The notes below the pieces were generated by a model, which was not told where the DNA came from, searched no databases, and saw only the letters and a program-made list of their open reading frames with translations. Made by a program: the position numbers and the translations under genes. Below are positions 26,036-34,916 of a DNA stretch of 64,000 bases, piece after piece. Location of the stretch: assembly GCF_001296025.1 (NCBI RefSeq), contig NZ_LJHV01000002.1, positions 186,001 to 250,000 on the forward strand, in the 5' to 3' direction. Origin of the DNA: Porphyrobacter sp. AAP60. GTDB lineage: Bacteria; Pseudomonadota; Alphaproteobacteria; Sphingomonadales; Sphingomonadaceae. Each line of letters starts with the position of its first letter. The stretch's first letter is position 1.

Positions 26036-26715
26036 TGACTATCTTCAAGACGATTCTCGCTCCGGCTGGTCTTGCTTTGACCGCGCTGGTTGCGCTTCCC
26101 GCTCAGGCCCAGGTCGAAGGCCGGATGGCGACGGTCGATGTTTCGCGCACGATCATCGGCACCACCGCGTTCCAGAACGCCTACGAACAGATCAACCAGA
26201 CCTACGCGCAGCAGAACGACCTGCGCCGTGCCAAGGCGCAGGAGCGCCAGACGCTGCTCGGCTCGTTCGACACCAATGGCGACAAGCAGGTTGACGATGC
26301 CGAACTCGCTGCCAAGCAGGGTTCTGCCGATTTCACCAAGCTGCAGACGCTGGAGCAGGAAATTCAGGCACTCAACAACCAGATCGACGGTGCGCGTATC
26401 TATGCGATCGAACAGATCATCGTGCAGTATGCCGCCGCCTTGCAGGACGTGACGACGCGCGACCAGATCAAGGTCGTGATCGATCCGGGCTCGCTGCTCT
26501 ATGCACCGCCGGAAGCCGACATCACCCAGAAGGTGACCACTGCGCTGAACGCCAAGGTGCCATCGGCCGGCGTGGTCCCGCCGCAGGGCTGGCAGCCGAG
26601 CCGTGAGGGCGTGTCTCTCTATCAGGAAATCCAGCAGCGTCTGATCGCCGCGCAGATGGCGCAGCAACAGCAGCAGGCCCAGCCTGCCGCCACCACTGCG
26701 CCGGTTGGCCGCTGA
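26035..26715 (+). CDS. OmpH/Skp family periplasmic chaperone with an EF-hand-like loop
   Basis: 226-aa Skp-type holdase for outer-membrane proteins, coupled to bamA by a TGATG overlap. A signal peptide ends at LPAQAQ (about residue 26). The OmpH fold starts [10 protein letters not shown] and continues with long, charged, Gln-rich helices; a Gln-rich and Ala/Pro-rich tail ends the protein. Unusually, residues 79-90 read [12 protein letters not shown], an exact canonical EF-hand calcium loop (ligands D79, N81, D83, Q85 backbone, D87, E90), placed where the tentacle helices turn. Calcium binding is inference. lpxD, which normally follows skp, is missing. Confidence 0.85.
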   Translation: MTIFKTILAPAGLALTALVALPAQAQVEGRMATVDVSRTIIGTTAFQNAYEQINQTYAQQNDLRRAKAQERQTLLGSFDTNGDKQVDDAELAAKQGSADFTKLQTLEQEIQALNNQIDGARIYAIEQIIVQYAAALQDVTTRDQIKVVIDPGSLLYAPPEADITQKVTTALNAKVPSAGVVPPQGWQPSREGVSLYQEIQQRLIAAQMAQQQQQAQPAATTAPVGR

Positions 26716-26734
26716 TACTGACGGAGCACGAGTA

Positions 26735-27211
26735 ATGAGCGAAGCGGGTAACGCACCGGCCGAGGTGCTGGATTACGACATCGTCAAGATCCTCAAGGCC
26801 TTGCCGCACCGTTACCCGCTGTTGCTGGTTGACCGGGTCAGGTCGATCACGCTGGGTGAGCGGATCCACGCGGTCAAGGCCGTGAGCATGAACGAACAGT
26901 TCTTCCAGGGCCATTTTCCCGGCGCGCCGATCATGCCCGGCGTGCTGCAGATCGAGGCGCTGGCGCAGGCTGCCGGCATTCTCGGTATCGAGACAATGGA
27001 GCTGGCTGGCACCGGCAAGCTAGTGATCTTCATGGGGATCGAAAACGCCAAGTTCCGCGCCCCCGTGACACCGGGCTGTCTGCTCGACCTGCACGTCGAA
27101 TTCACCCAGAAGCGCAGCCGCGTCTACAAGTTCAAGGGTGTGGCAAGCGTCGAGGGGAAGACGACCTGCGAGGTCGAGTTTACGGCCATGATGACTGATC
27201 CGCCCGCCTGA
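26735..27211 (+). CDS. fabZ: 3-hydroxyacyl-ACP dehydratase FabZ
   Basis: Hot-dog-fold dehydratase of fatty-acid elongation. The start is the ATG at 26735 (158 aa), with ACGGAGCACG upstream; the frame upstream of it overlaps ompH. The catalytic His is in [12 protein letters not shown] (residues about 23-34) and the catalytic Glu in [13 protein letters not shown] (about 68-80). In LPS-containing bacteria fabZ sits between lpxD and lpxA; here neither is present. Confidence 0.95.
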   Translation: MSEAGNAPAEVLDYDIVKILKALPHRYPLLLVDRVRSITLGERIHAVKAVSMNEQFFQGHFPGAPIMPGVLQIEALAQAAGILGIETMELAGTGKLVIFMGIENAKFRAPVTPGCLLDLHVEFTQKRSRVYKFKGVASVEGKTTCEVEFTAMMTDPPA

Positions 27212-27325
27212 TCGCGGGAGTCGTCATCCGAGGTTGCATTCCCCCGCGTTCCCCACTAAGGCGCGCGCTTCCCATTCATAGCAGCGCCGGTCGGTACCGG
27301 CGCCACGCTGCAAAGGACACGCATC

Positions 27326-27550
27326 ATGAAGGCCGAAGGTCACCCCGATTACCACCTGATCACGGTCAAGATGACCGATGGTACCGAATATCAGACCCGT
27401 TCGACCTGGGGCAAGGAAGGCGACACCATGTCGCTTGAAATCGACCCCTTGAGCCACCCGGCCTGGACCGGTGGCCGTCAGCAGGCTTCCGAAGGTGGCC
27501 GCGTGGCCCAGTTCAACAAGCGTTTCGGCGGGCTCAGCCTCAAAAAGTAA
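27326..27550 (+). CDS. rpmE: 50S ribosomal protein L31 (zinc-free form)
   Basis: 74-aa bL31. The sequence [29 protein letters not shown] is the usual start, with the HPAWTGG motif near residue 44 and RFGG near 66. It has no cysteine at all, so it is the C-minus form that does not bind zinc. The 110-nt leader contains a GC-rich hairpin (stem GCGCCGGT / ACCGGCGC around 27282-27302) directly before the ribosome binding region AAAGGA, which may be regulatory. A terminator follows at 27609. Confidence 0.94.
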   Translation: MKAEGHPDYHLITVKMTDGTEYQTRSTWGKEGDTMSLEIDPLSHPAWTGGRQQASEGGRVAQFNKRFGGLSLKK

Positions 27551-27608
27551 GATGCTGTGCGGCCCACGGGCCGCGCGCAACAGTTCGCGGTCGCAAGACC
27601 GTGGGAGG

Positions 27609-27635
27609 AAGGCGGCCTGACGGGGTCGCCTTTTT
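27609..27635 (+). terminator. Intrinsic terminator of rpmE
   Basis: AAGGCG (27609-27614) pairs with CGCCTT (27627-27632), followed by a T run to 27635. The convergent oxygenase gene ends at 27647. Confidence 0.65.
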
Positions 27636-27646
27636 CGTTTCTGGCG

Positions 27647-28282
27647 TCAGCCGTGCCATTCCTTTTCGCGATACCATTTGGTGATCACGTATTTGACGCC
27701 CTTACGCACTTTCATCCCGTGATGCAGCGTCGCGTGGTTGACGCCTCCGTCGGATAACCGGTTGTTCCAGCACAGCAGTTTGCCGACTTCGGGCTGGAAC
27801 GTCTTGTCCAGCAGCTTGAACCGCGTTGCGCCGCCTGCTGCGACATCATTGAGATAAACCATGTAGGTCCAGGTGCGGTTGCCCGAGAGCGCGCAGAACT
27901 TCTGGAAATCACGCCCGCCCGGCGCAAAGAAATCCGTGTGCGGTTTGAACTCCTGCCCGACATCGTAACGCTGGCCTTGCAGCGGTTCGCCAAACGCCGG
28001 GTCAATACCGGACAGCGCGGTGATCATCGCTTCGATCTGGCGGACTGCGGGAAGATCGGCGGCAAGATCGCAGGTCTCGCTGGTGCGGAACACCGGATCG
28101 CCATTGTCATCCGCGATAGTGGACGGGCGACGATCCTGCTCGATCAGCGCGATCAGGGCCGCACACAGATCGGGGTCTGCGAATCGCCTGTGCTGGAACA
28201 GTTCGGCCTTGGGGCTGGGCAAGCGCTGCATGCCTGAATGCGCTGAAAGCCGTGCGGCGATGGATTCGCTGGTCTGGTTCAT
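27647..28282 (-). CDS. 2-oxoglutarate/Fe(II) oxygenase, prolyl 4-hydroxylase-like
   Basis: 211-aa protein with the P4Hc double-stranded beta-helix core. I chose the ATG at 28282 (MNQTSESIA). Iron ligands are the HTD motif (in FKPHTDFF) and the distal His in NHATLHHG; the Lys in KYVITKWYREK would bind 2-oxoglutarate. A fairly conserved GQRYDVGQEF and RTWTYMVYLNDV lie between. Members hydroxylate peptidyl proline or small substrates; the partner is unknown. It is a single gene, convergent with rpmE. Confidence 0.85.
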   Translation of the reverse strand: MNQTSESIAARLSAHSGMQRLPSPKAELFQHRRFADPDLCAALIALIEQDRRPSTIADDNGDPVFRTSETCDLAADLPAVRQIEAMITALSGIDPAFGEPLQGQRYDVGQEFKPHTDFFAPGGRDFQKFCALSGNRTWTYMVYLNDVAAGGATRFKLLDKTFQPEVGKLLCWNNRLSDGGVNHATLHHGMKVRKGVKYVITKWYREKEWHG

Positions 28283-28515
28283 CGCTTTCAAGGATAATTC
28301 CGGCGCAAGACTTGGCAATGGTTTCACAGGCCGCGTAACAATCTTGCGTGCAAACCATGGGAAAACAGTTTTCGCTTCCCTTGAACAGGCCTTTGTGCAA
28401 GAGGCGCGAACCCTGCCGAAACCGGGGTTGACCGCGCATCAGCCATGCGTAAACCGCGCCTTCTTCGCGCGGGCTTGGCAGCGACCGTTACGGTGGTATG
28501 CGGGCAGGGACATGT

Positions 28516-28593
28516 GGCGACCGTAGCTCAGTTGGTTAGAGCGCCGGTTTGTGGTACCGGAGGTCGCGGGTTCGAACCCCGTCGGTCGCCCCA
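28516..28593 (+). tRNA. tRNA-His (anticodon GTG)
   Basis: The G at position -1 (28516), typical of tRNA-His, pairs with C73 (28590). Acceptor stem 28517-28523 pairs with 28583-28589, anticodon GTG is at 28551-28553, and CCA is encoded at 28591-28593. Confidence 0.96.
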
Positions 28594-28640
28594 TCATCCC
28601 CTCCCGGCCAGTTTGGTTCCGCGCCGGACAGGGGACTGAT

Positions 28641-29708
28641 ATGACCGCGTTCTGGGCCGAACCCGATTTCGATGCACACGAACTTGTGCAGCTGGTGCAT
28701 GACCGGGCAAGCGGCCTGACAGCGATTATCGCGGTGCATTCCACCCATCTCGGCCCGTCAGCGGGCGGCACCCGTTTCTGGCATTATAATGATCCCGCAG
28801 GCGCGATGCGCGATGCGCTGCGCCTGTCGCGGGGCATGAGCTACAAGAACGCCATGGCCGGTCTGCCGATGGGCGGGGGCAAGGCAGTGATTCTGGCTGA
28901 TGAACAGCGGATCAAGACGCCCGAAATGCTCGCCGCCTTCGGCGATGCAGTCGAAGGGCTGGGCGGGCGTTACGTCACCGCCGAAGATGTCGGCATTTCC
29001 GAGGCGGATATGGTCGCCGTTTCGAGCCGCACGGCGCATGTTTCGGGGCTTCCCGTTGCGGGCGAGGGCAGTGCGGGCGGCGATCCCGGCCCCTTCACCG
29101 CTTACGGCATCTATCTCGGGATCAAGGCGGCCGTGGCGCACAAGCTGGGCAAGGATAGCCTCGCGGGCGTTCACGTCGCTGTACAAGGTACAGGCAGCGT
29201 CGGCGGCGGGGTTGCCCGCCTGCTGGCGAAGGACGGCGCGAAGCTGACGCTGGCCGATATCAACGCTTCGCGCGCCGCCGCGCTCGCGCAGGAACTGGGC
29301 GCGGCAACCGCCAGCACCGATGCGATCATGGAAACGCCGTGCGACGTGTTCAGCCCCAATGCGCTGGGTGCGATTCTCGATGATGCAGGCATCGCCGGGC
29401 TGGATTGCGCAATTGTGGCGGGCGGGGCGAACAACCAGCTGGCCCGGGCCGGTCACGGCGCCTTGCTGGCGGCGCGCGACATCCTTTATGCGCCCGACTA
29501 TGTCATCAACGCGGGCGGCATCATCTCGGTCGCGACCGAGTATCTGGCGCGCAATCAGGGGCGCATCGGGGACATTGCCGAAGTGAACGCGCTGGTGGCG
29601 CAAATCCCCGGAAGGCTGGAACAGATCTGGCAGGAAAGCGCGGCGACGGGCATTTCGTCCGATGTGGTGGCTGACCGGATGGCCCAGAAGCTCATCGGGC
29701 GCGGCTGA
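28641..29708 (+). CDS. Glu/Leu/Phe/Val dehydrogenase family protein
   Basis: 355-aa NAD-dependent amino acid dehydrogenase; the closest type is leucine/phenylalanine dehydrogenase. Start at the ATG at 28641, with GGACAGGGGA upstream; the longer frame crosses tRNA-His. Substrate-site GPSAGGTRFWHY (residues about 38-49), catalytic Lys in GLPMGGGKAV (about 75-84) and a second Asp in TAEDVGIS are intact; the Rossmann domain starts VAVQGTGSVGGGVARLL (about 178-194). It catalyses reversible oxidative deamination to the 2-oxo acid. The exact amino acid cannot be told from sequence alone. Confidence 0.9.
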   Translation: MTAFWAEPDFDAHELVQLVHDRASGLTAIIAVHSTHLGPSAGGTRFWHYNDPAGAMRDALRLSRGMSYKNAMAGLPMGGGKAVILADEQRIKTPEMLAAFGDAVEGLGGRYVTAEDVGISEADMVAVSSRTAHVSGLPVAGEGSAGGDPGPFTAYGIYLGIKAAVAHKLGKDSLAGVHVAVQGTGSVGGGVARLLAKDGAKLTLADINASRAAALAQELGAATASTDAIMETPCDVFSPNALGAILDDAGIAGLDCAIVAGGANNQLARAGHGALLAARDILYAPDYVINAGGIISVATEYLARNQGRIGDIAEVNALVAQIPGRLEQIWQESAATGISSDVVADRMAQKLIGRG

Positions 29709-29805
29709 AGCAAGCTTTGCACCGGGAACGAAACACCCGTTGCACCATTTGCTCTCTTGTCGGGAACGGGTGTAAGGCTACAAGCCCGGCCAGACGCGAA
29801 AACCC

Positions 29806-30564
29806 ATGCACATTTACGCCAACCCCACCCGATTCCTTGCCCTTGCAAAGTGGCTGACACCGTTCCTGTTCTGGGGCGGGCTGCTGCTGTCTGTCGGGTC
29901 TGTGGCGTGGGGCCTGTTCATGGTGCCGCCAGACCGGCTGATGGGCGAGACGGTGCGCATCCTGTTCATTCACGTGCCCGCCGCATGGCTGGGCATGGGC
30001 GGATGGGCCGGAATTGCGATTTCCAGCGCCATGCTGCTGATCTGGAAGCACCCGCTCGCCGCGATTTCCGCGCGGGCGATTGCCGTGCCGGGCATGGTGT
30101 TCTGCGCGATCTGCCTTGCCACCGGATCGATCTGGGGCCGTCCGACCTGGGGCACCTGGTGGGAATGGGACGGGCGGCTGACTTCGATGCTGGTGCTGCT
30201 GTTTCTTTACGCCGGATATATCGCCCTGACGCAGGCCACCGCGCGCGAGGGCGGGTCGAACAAGATCGCCGCGATCTTCGGGATTGTGGGCGCGGTCAAT
30301 GTTCCGATAATCAACCGCAGCGTGGTATGGTGGAACTCGCTTCACCAGCCGCCCAGCATCACCGCGGGCAAAAGCGCGATCGAGGCGACATTTCTGGTGC
30401 CGCTGCTGGTCGCCGTGGCGGGCTTTTCGTTATTGTTCGGCGCGATTGTGCTGATGCGGATGCGCGCCCTGATCGCCCAGGGACAGGTCGAGGCACGCCT
30501 GCGCCGCCGGGCGCTGGATGATGATGCGCCGCTCGCCGCTGCTCCGGCGATGGAGCAGGCATGA
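29806..30564 (+). CDS. ccmC: Cytochrome c maturation protein C (heme exporter)
   Basis: 252-aa inner-membrane protein with six hydrophobic segments and the tryptophan-rich WWD motif (WGTWWEWDGRLTSML, near residue 112), which holds heme with two flanking His residues for loading onto CcmE. First gene of the ccmCDEFGHI operon. ccmA and ccmB are not in the window. It ends in a ATGATG junction with ccmD. The C-terminal tail is longer and Arg/Ala-rich. Confidence 0.95.
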   Translation: MHIYANPTRFLALAKWLTPFLFWGGLLLSVGSVAWGLFMVPPDRLMGETVRILFIHVPAAWLGMGGWAGIAISSAMLLIWKHPLAAISARAIAVPGMVFCAICLATGSIWGRPTWGTWWEWDGRLTSMLVLLFLYAGYIALTQATAREGGSNKIAAIFGIVGAVNVPIINRSVVWWNSLHQPPSITAGKSAIEATFLVPLLVAVAGFSLLFGAIVLMRMRALIAQGQVEARLRRRALDDDAPLAAAPAMEQA

Positions 30565-30704
30565 TGCGCGAACAATTGAACCAGTGGGATTTCGTGCTGT
30601 TGGCCTATGCTGTCGGCGGTATAGCACTGGCGGCGCTGATCCTATGGGCATGGCGCGCGATGACGCAGGCCGAGGCACGGCGCGATGCGACCAAACGGCG
30701 CTGA
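30564..30704 (+). CDS. ccmD: Cytochrome c maturation protein D
   Basis: 46-aa single-pass membrane protein starting at the ATG at 30564 (or 30561, in frame), overlapping the ccmC stop. It reads MREQLNQWDFVLLAYAVGGI and then a Trp/Arg-flanked hydrophobic helix and a charged tail (EARRDATKRR), as in other CcmD proteins. It helps release holo-CcmE from the CcmABC complex. It lies 12 nt before ccmE. Confidence 0.88.
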   Translation: MREQLNQWDFVLLAYAVGGIALAALILWAWRAMTQAEARRDATKRR

Positions 30705-30716
30705 CAGGAAACCGAA

Positions 30717-31178
30717 ATGAAAGCCAAGCACCAACGTCTGATTCTTGTCGTTATCGCATTGGTGGCGATCATCGGTGCCGGGTTGCTGGCGGCGTGGAGC
30801 CTGCGCAATCAGGCGAATTATTTCTACCTGCCCGAACAGATGGCCGCGACCCCGCCCGAAGTGGGGCAGGCGGTGCGTCTGGGCGGAATGGTGCAGGCCG
30901 GATCGATCAAAACCGAAGCCGACGGCGTAACAGTCAATTTCATGGTCACCGGCAACACTGCCGACGCGATCCCGGTGCGTTACAGCGGTATCCTGCCCGA
31001 TCTGTTCGTTGAAAATTCGGGTGTGGTGGCCGAAGGAAGCCTTGGCCCGAACGGCGTGTTCATGGCCACCAACCTGCTCGCCAAGCATGACGAGAATTAC
31101 GTGCCCAAAGAGCTGGAAGGCATGGGCACGCAGCAGGCCGCCAAGATGGCTGCCGACACCACAGTGGGTCTGGATTAG
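30717..31178 (+). CDS. ccmE: Cytochrome c maturation protein E (heme chaperone)
   Basis: 153-aa periplasmic heme carrier anchored by an N-terminal helix (residues about 8-29). The covalent heme ligand is His124 in AKHDENYVPKE. The rest is the OB-fold; the usual Tyr in HDENY is present. It receives heme from CcmCD and passes it to CcmF. Its tail after the His motif is short but normal for the family. Confidence 0.95.
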   Translation: MKAKHQRLILVVIALVAIIGAGLLAAWSLRNQANYFYLPEQMAATPPEVGQAVRLGGMVQAGSIKTEADGVTVNFMVTGNTADAIPVRYSGILPDLFVENSGVVAEGSLGPNGVFMATNLLAKHDENYVPKELEGMGTQQAAKMAADTTVGLD

Positions 31179-31205
31179 CAGCGTGACACCAACGAGGGCC
31201 AAGCA

Positions 31206-33191
31206 ATGATTGCCGAAATCGGATTGGCTGCCCTGTGGCTCGCCGCTGCGCTGGCGGTGCTGCAAATGGTTTCGGGCGCGTTTGCGCTCAAGGCCGCCGA
31301 AGGCGAGGTCAACCCGCTGGCGATCTATGCGCGCCCTGCCGCCGTGGTGCAGGCCTTTCTGGCCGTGCTGGCTTTCGCCTTGCTGCTGTGGGCCTTTGCG
31401 ATCACCGATCTTTCGATCAAACTGGTTGCCAGCAATTCCCACTCGATGAAGCCGCTGGTCTATAAACTCACCGGCACCTGGGGCAATCACGAAGGATCGA
31501 TGCTGCTATGGGTCGGCGTGCTGGCCGCGTCGGGCGGATTGCTCGCCGCATTCGAGCGTCGCCTGCCCGAACGCACGATGGGTGCCACGCTGGCGGTGCA
31601 GGGGTTTGTGGCGCTGGGATTTTACGCGTTCCTGTTACTGTCTTCGAACCCGTTTGAACGGTTGCCCGTACCTGCGATGGAGGGCACCGGATTGAACCCG
31701 CTGCTGCAGGACATCGGCCTCGCGATCCATCCGCCAACGCTTTATGCAGGCTATGTCGGCCTTTCGGTCGCCTTCAGTCTGGCGATGGGCGCATTGCTCA
31801 CCAATCAGGTCAACCCGGCCTTTGCGCGGGTGCTGCGCCCGTGGGTGCTGGGGGCATGGGTACTGCTTACCTTCGGGATCGCCGCCGGATCATACTGGGC
31901 CTATTACGAACTGGGCTGGGGCGGCTGGTGGTTCTGGGACCCGGTTGAAAACGCCTCGTTGATGCCATGGCTTGCGGCGACCGCGCTGATGCATTCGGTC
32001 AGTGTGCTGGCCGCGCGCGATGCGCTGCGGACGTGGACGATCATGCTGGGCGTGCTGGCCTTTTCGATGTCGATGCTGGGCACGTTTCTGGTGCGGTCGG
32101 GTGTGCTGACCAGCGTCCATGCCTTCGCCGTCGATCCCGAACGCGGGGCGTTCATCCTTGTCCTGCTGCTTCTCTATATCGGCGGGGCGTTCACCATTTT
32201 CGCCCTGCGTGCGGGCGCCGTGGCCGAGGGCAAGCGCTTTTCCTTCTCCAGCCGCGAAGGCGCGCTGGTGTTCAACAACGTGATGCTTTCCGCGATTCTG
32301 GCGATCGTGCTGCTAGGCACCCTTTACCCGCTGGTGACCGAGGCATTCGACGTGCGCGTTTCAGTCGGCCCGCCTTATTTCAACCCGGCAAGCGCGATTT
32401 TCGCGGTGCCGATGTTCCTTGTCATGGCGGTTGGCCCGTTGCTGCGCTGGAAGGAAGACAAGCCTGCGCGCATCCAGTTTGAAATGCTGATGCTTGCGGC
32501 CGTGCTGATCGCAGTGATCGCGGTTACGGCGATGGTTGGCGACTATCCGTTCCTGCCACTGCTCGGCCTTGGGCTGGCTGCCGCGCTGGCACTGGCATCA
32601 TTCCTGCCATTGCGCGGACGCAAACTCGCCCGTGTGCCCCTGGCAACCTGGGGCATGGTGCTGGCGCATTTCGGCGTGGCGGTTTCGCTGTTCGGGATGG
32701 CTTGCGAAGGCGCGTTCAGTCAGGAACGGCTTGCCGCGGTCGCTCCGGGTGGAACCGAACAGGTCGGTGATTTCAGCTTCACCTTGCAAAGCGTAACGCC
32801 CGTGGCGGGGCCAAACTGGACAGCACTGGAAGCGCGCATTGCCGTCAGCCGCGATGGCGGAGAGCCGGTGATCCTTGTTCCTCAGGCCCGCAATTTCTGG
32901 TCGCCGCAGCAATCGACCAGCGAAAGCGCGCTGCTGACCCGCTGGGACGGACAGCTTTACGCTGTTCTCGGCAATCAGGCCGCAGACGGGCGCTGGCAAA
33001 TCCGCATGTGGTGGAAGCCGTTTGTGACGTTCATCTGGTACGGCGCATTGCTGATCTCGCTGGGCGGCATATTGGCAATCGTCGGCCGCGTGCGGGTTGA
33101 TGTGAAGCGCCGCCATGCAAGCGAGGTGGGCGAAGAGCGCCGCGCCGATCTCGCGGCACTGGGCGCTGCTGCGCCGGTGCCGGCGGAGTAA
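31206..33191 (+). CDS. ccmF: Cytochrome c heme lyase CcmF
   Basis: 661-aa polytopic membrane protein with about 15 hydrophobic segments and the WWD domain WGGWWFWDPVENASLMPWL (near residues 237-255). It attaches heme from CcmE to the CXXCH motif of apocytochrome c together with CcmG/CcmH. Length is typical. It starts 27 nt after ccmE and ends 3 nt before ccmG. Confidence 0.96.
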   Translation: MIAEIGLAALWLAAALAVLQMVSGAFALKAAEGEVNPLAIYARPAAVVQAFLAVLAFALLLWAFAITDLSIKLVASNSHSMKPLVYKLTGTWGNHEGSMLLWVGVLAASGGLLAAFERRLPERTMGATLAVQGFVALGFYAFLLLSSNPFERLPVPAMEGTGLNPLLQDIGLAIHPPTLYAGYVGLSVAFSLAMGALLTNQVNPAFARVLRPWVLGAWVLLTFGIAAGSYWAYYELGWGGWWFWDPVENASLMPWLAATALMHSVSVLAARDALRTWTIMLGVLAFSMSMLGTFLVRSGVLTSVHAFAVDPERGAFILVLLLLYIGGAFTIFALRAGAVAEGKRFSFSSREGALVFNNVMLSAILAIVLLGTLYPLVTEAFDVRVSVGPPYFNPASAIFAVPMFLVMAVGPLLRWKEDKPARIQFEMLMLAAVLIAVIAVTAMVGDYPFLPLLGLGLAAALALASFLPLRGRKLARVPLATWGMVLAHFGVAVSLFGMACEGAFSQERLAAVAPGGTEQVGDFSFTLQSVTPVAGPNWTALEARIAVSRDGGEPVILVPQARNFWSPQQSTSESALLTRWDGQLYAVLGNQAADGRWQIRMWWKPFVTFIWYGALLISLGGILAIVGRVRVDVKRRHASEVGEERRADLAALGAAAPVPAE

Positions 33192-33194
33192 GCC

Positions 33195-33725
33195 ATGCGC
33201 AACCGTTTGTTCCTGTGGGTGCCGCTCGCCCTGTTCGCCTTTTTCGCGGGACTGGCAGGCTATATGCTTACGCAGGAAAAGAGCCAGTTCGTCGAAAGCA
33301 CGATGATCGGTGAGCCGCTGCCGGACTTCGCGTTGAAGCCCGCGTTTGAAGGCCTGCCCGGAGCGGCCAAGGCGGACTTTGTCGGCACCAAGCCGCGCCT
33401 GCTGAATATCTGGGCGAGCTGGTGCCTGCCCTGCATTGCCGAAGCCCCGCAGCTTGAAGCACTGCAAGCGCAGGGTGTGGAAATTATCGGCATCGCCATT
33501 CGCGATCGGCCTGCCGATGTTGCCAACTTCCTCACCCGTTATGGCAATCCCTACAGCCGCGTCGGGGCAGACGATATTTCCGAGGTGCAGCTCGCCATCG
33601 GATCGTCGGGCGTACCGGAAACCTTCGTGATCGATGCGGCGGGCGTGATCCGGTATCAGCACATCGGCGATATCCGCGAAGATGACGTGGCGCTGCTGTT
33701 GGCGGAACTGGAGAAGGCCCGATGA
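33195..33725 (+). CDS. ccmG: Thiol:disulfide interchange protein CcmG/DsbE
   Basis: 176-aa membrane-anchored thioredoxin-like protein that keeps the apocytochrome heme-binding cysteines reduced. An uncleaved N-terminal helix (about residues 6-26) and the active site ASWCLPC (C77, C80) are present, followed by cis-Pro in GVPETFVID. It overlaps ccmH by 4 nt. Confidence 0.95.
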   Translation: MRNRLFLWVPLALFAFFAGLAGYMLTQEKSQFVESTMIGEPLPDFALKPAFEGLPGAAKADFVGTKPRLLNIWASWCLPCIAEAPQLEALQAQGVEIIGIAIRDRPADVANFLTRYGNPYSRVGADDISEVQLAIGSSGVPETFVIDAAGVIRYQHIGDIREDDVALLLAELEKAR

Positions 33726-34156
33726 TCCGCGCTGTGCTGGCTTTCCTCGCAGCGCTGCTTGCGATGCCCCTGACCGCGCAGGACGCAATGCCGCCTGCGC
33801 CCTATGCCTATAACCAGCTCGACGATCCCCGGCTGGAGGCCGAGGCCACCGCGCTGATGCACACGCTGCGCTGCCTCAAGTGCCAATCGCAAAGCATCGC
33901 TGATAGCGATGCGCCGATGGCAGGCGACATGCGCCATCAGGTGCGCAGCCGCATTCTGGCAGGCGAAAGCCCGGATCAGATCCGCAGCTGGTTGATTGCG
34001 CGCTATGGCGACTATGTCAGCTATAACCCCACCGTCAGTGCGACGACGTGGCCCTTGTTTGCAATTCCTGTGGTGCTGATCCTGATCGTCGGCGCGGTGT
34101 TGGCACGGCGTCTGGGCAAGCGGCGCAGCGACGCTGCCGATGGAGAGCCGACATGA
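33722..34156 (+). CDS. ccmH: Cytochrome c maturation protein CcmH
   Basis: 144-aa protein with a signal peptide (residues 1-20, ending LTAQ), the redox motif LRCLKCQ (C51, C54) and a C-terminal membrane helix (about 110-128). It works with CcmG in apocytochrome reduction. It overlaps ccmG and ccmI by 4 nt on each side, so the block is translationally coupled. Confidence 0.93.
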   Translation: MIRAVLAFLAALLAMPLTAQDAMPPAPYAYNQLDDPRLEAEATALMHTLRCLKCQSQSIADSDAPMAGDMRHQVRSRILAGESPDQIRSWLIARYGDYVSYNPTVSATTWPLFAIPVVLILIVGAVLARRLGKRRSDAADGEPT

Positions 34157-34803
34157 TCGAAGGCTGGCTGGCAGTGGGCGCTTTGGCGCTGGCGGCATTT
34201 GCGTTTGCGGTGCTGGTTCTGAAGCTCCCGCGTGAAGGCCTGACGCTGTTCGGCGCGGCGCTGGTGTTCGGCCTCGCAGGCTATGCCTGGCAGGGCGTGC
34301 CCGGTCAGCCCGCCGCACCCAAACAAGGGCCTGTTGCCGCGGCCAGCACGCAAGGCGAGGCGATGGTTGAAGGGCGCGCCGCTTTGTTCGATCGCACGCA
34401 GCCGCCACCATCCTATCTGTTGACCTCCGATGCCTTTGCCCGGCGCGGTCAGTTCGCCGATGCGGCGACGATGCTGCGGAGGGGCTTGGCCGAGAACCCG
34501 GATGATCAGGAAAGCTGGCTGGCGCTGGGAATGGCGCTGGTTGGCCATGCCGATGGCTTTGTCACGCCGCCGGCCGTGCAGGCTTTTTCGCGGGCCAAGG
34601 CGGTTGATCCGGCCCATCCGGGCGCGGAATACATTCTTGGCGTGGCCTACCTGCAAAGCGGTGAAGTCCGCGCGGCGCGCAATGTCTGGGCCGGACTTGT
34701 CGCAAATTCCCCGCCCGATGCGCCTTGGCGTGCGGATCTGGAGGCGGAAATCGCCCGGCTGGATGACATGATCGCCCGCGCTCCGATGTTGCAGGGGCAA
34801 TAG
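34153..34803 (+). CDS. ccmI: Cytochrome c maturation protein CcmI (TPR)
   Basis: 216-aa membrane protein starting at the ATG at 34153 (ATGA overlap with ccmH). Two N-terminal hydrophobic segments (about 4-20 and 30-46) are followed by TPR-like repeats (PPSYLLTSDAFARRGQFADA and the HPGAEYILGVAYLQSG unit). CcmI presents apocytochrome c to the CcmFH complex. It is shorter than the E. coli fused form, as usual in alphaproteobacteria where CcmH and CcmI are separate. Confidence 0.9.
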   Translation: MIEGWLAVGALALAAFAFAVLVLKLPREGLTLFGAALVFGLAGYAWQGVPGQPAAPKQGPVAAASTQGEAMVEGRAALFDRTQPPPSYLLTSDAFARRGQFADAATMLRRGLAENPDDQESWLALGMALVGHADGFVTPPAVQAFSRAKAVDPAHPGAEYILGVAYLQSGEVRAARNVWAGLVANSPPDAPWRADLEAEIARLDDMIARAPMLQGQ

Positions 34804-34916
34804 CAGCATTATGTCTCCAGCTTGTCACCGGCGCGGCAATGTTGCAGGTGCGAAAGCGTAGTGCTAGGCGCGCGGCCTTTCCGGCCAGTGTCCACTAGAC
34901 GAGTCGTCTGGACGGG

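Noticed and set aside
34897..34909. Palindrome AGACGAGTCGTCT before kup as an operator
   Set aside because: Only 13 bp and with no known regulator match; kept as a note in the kup entry rather than a separate call.
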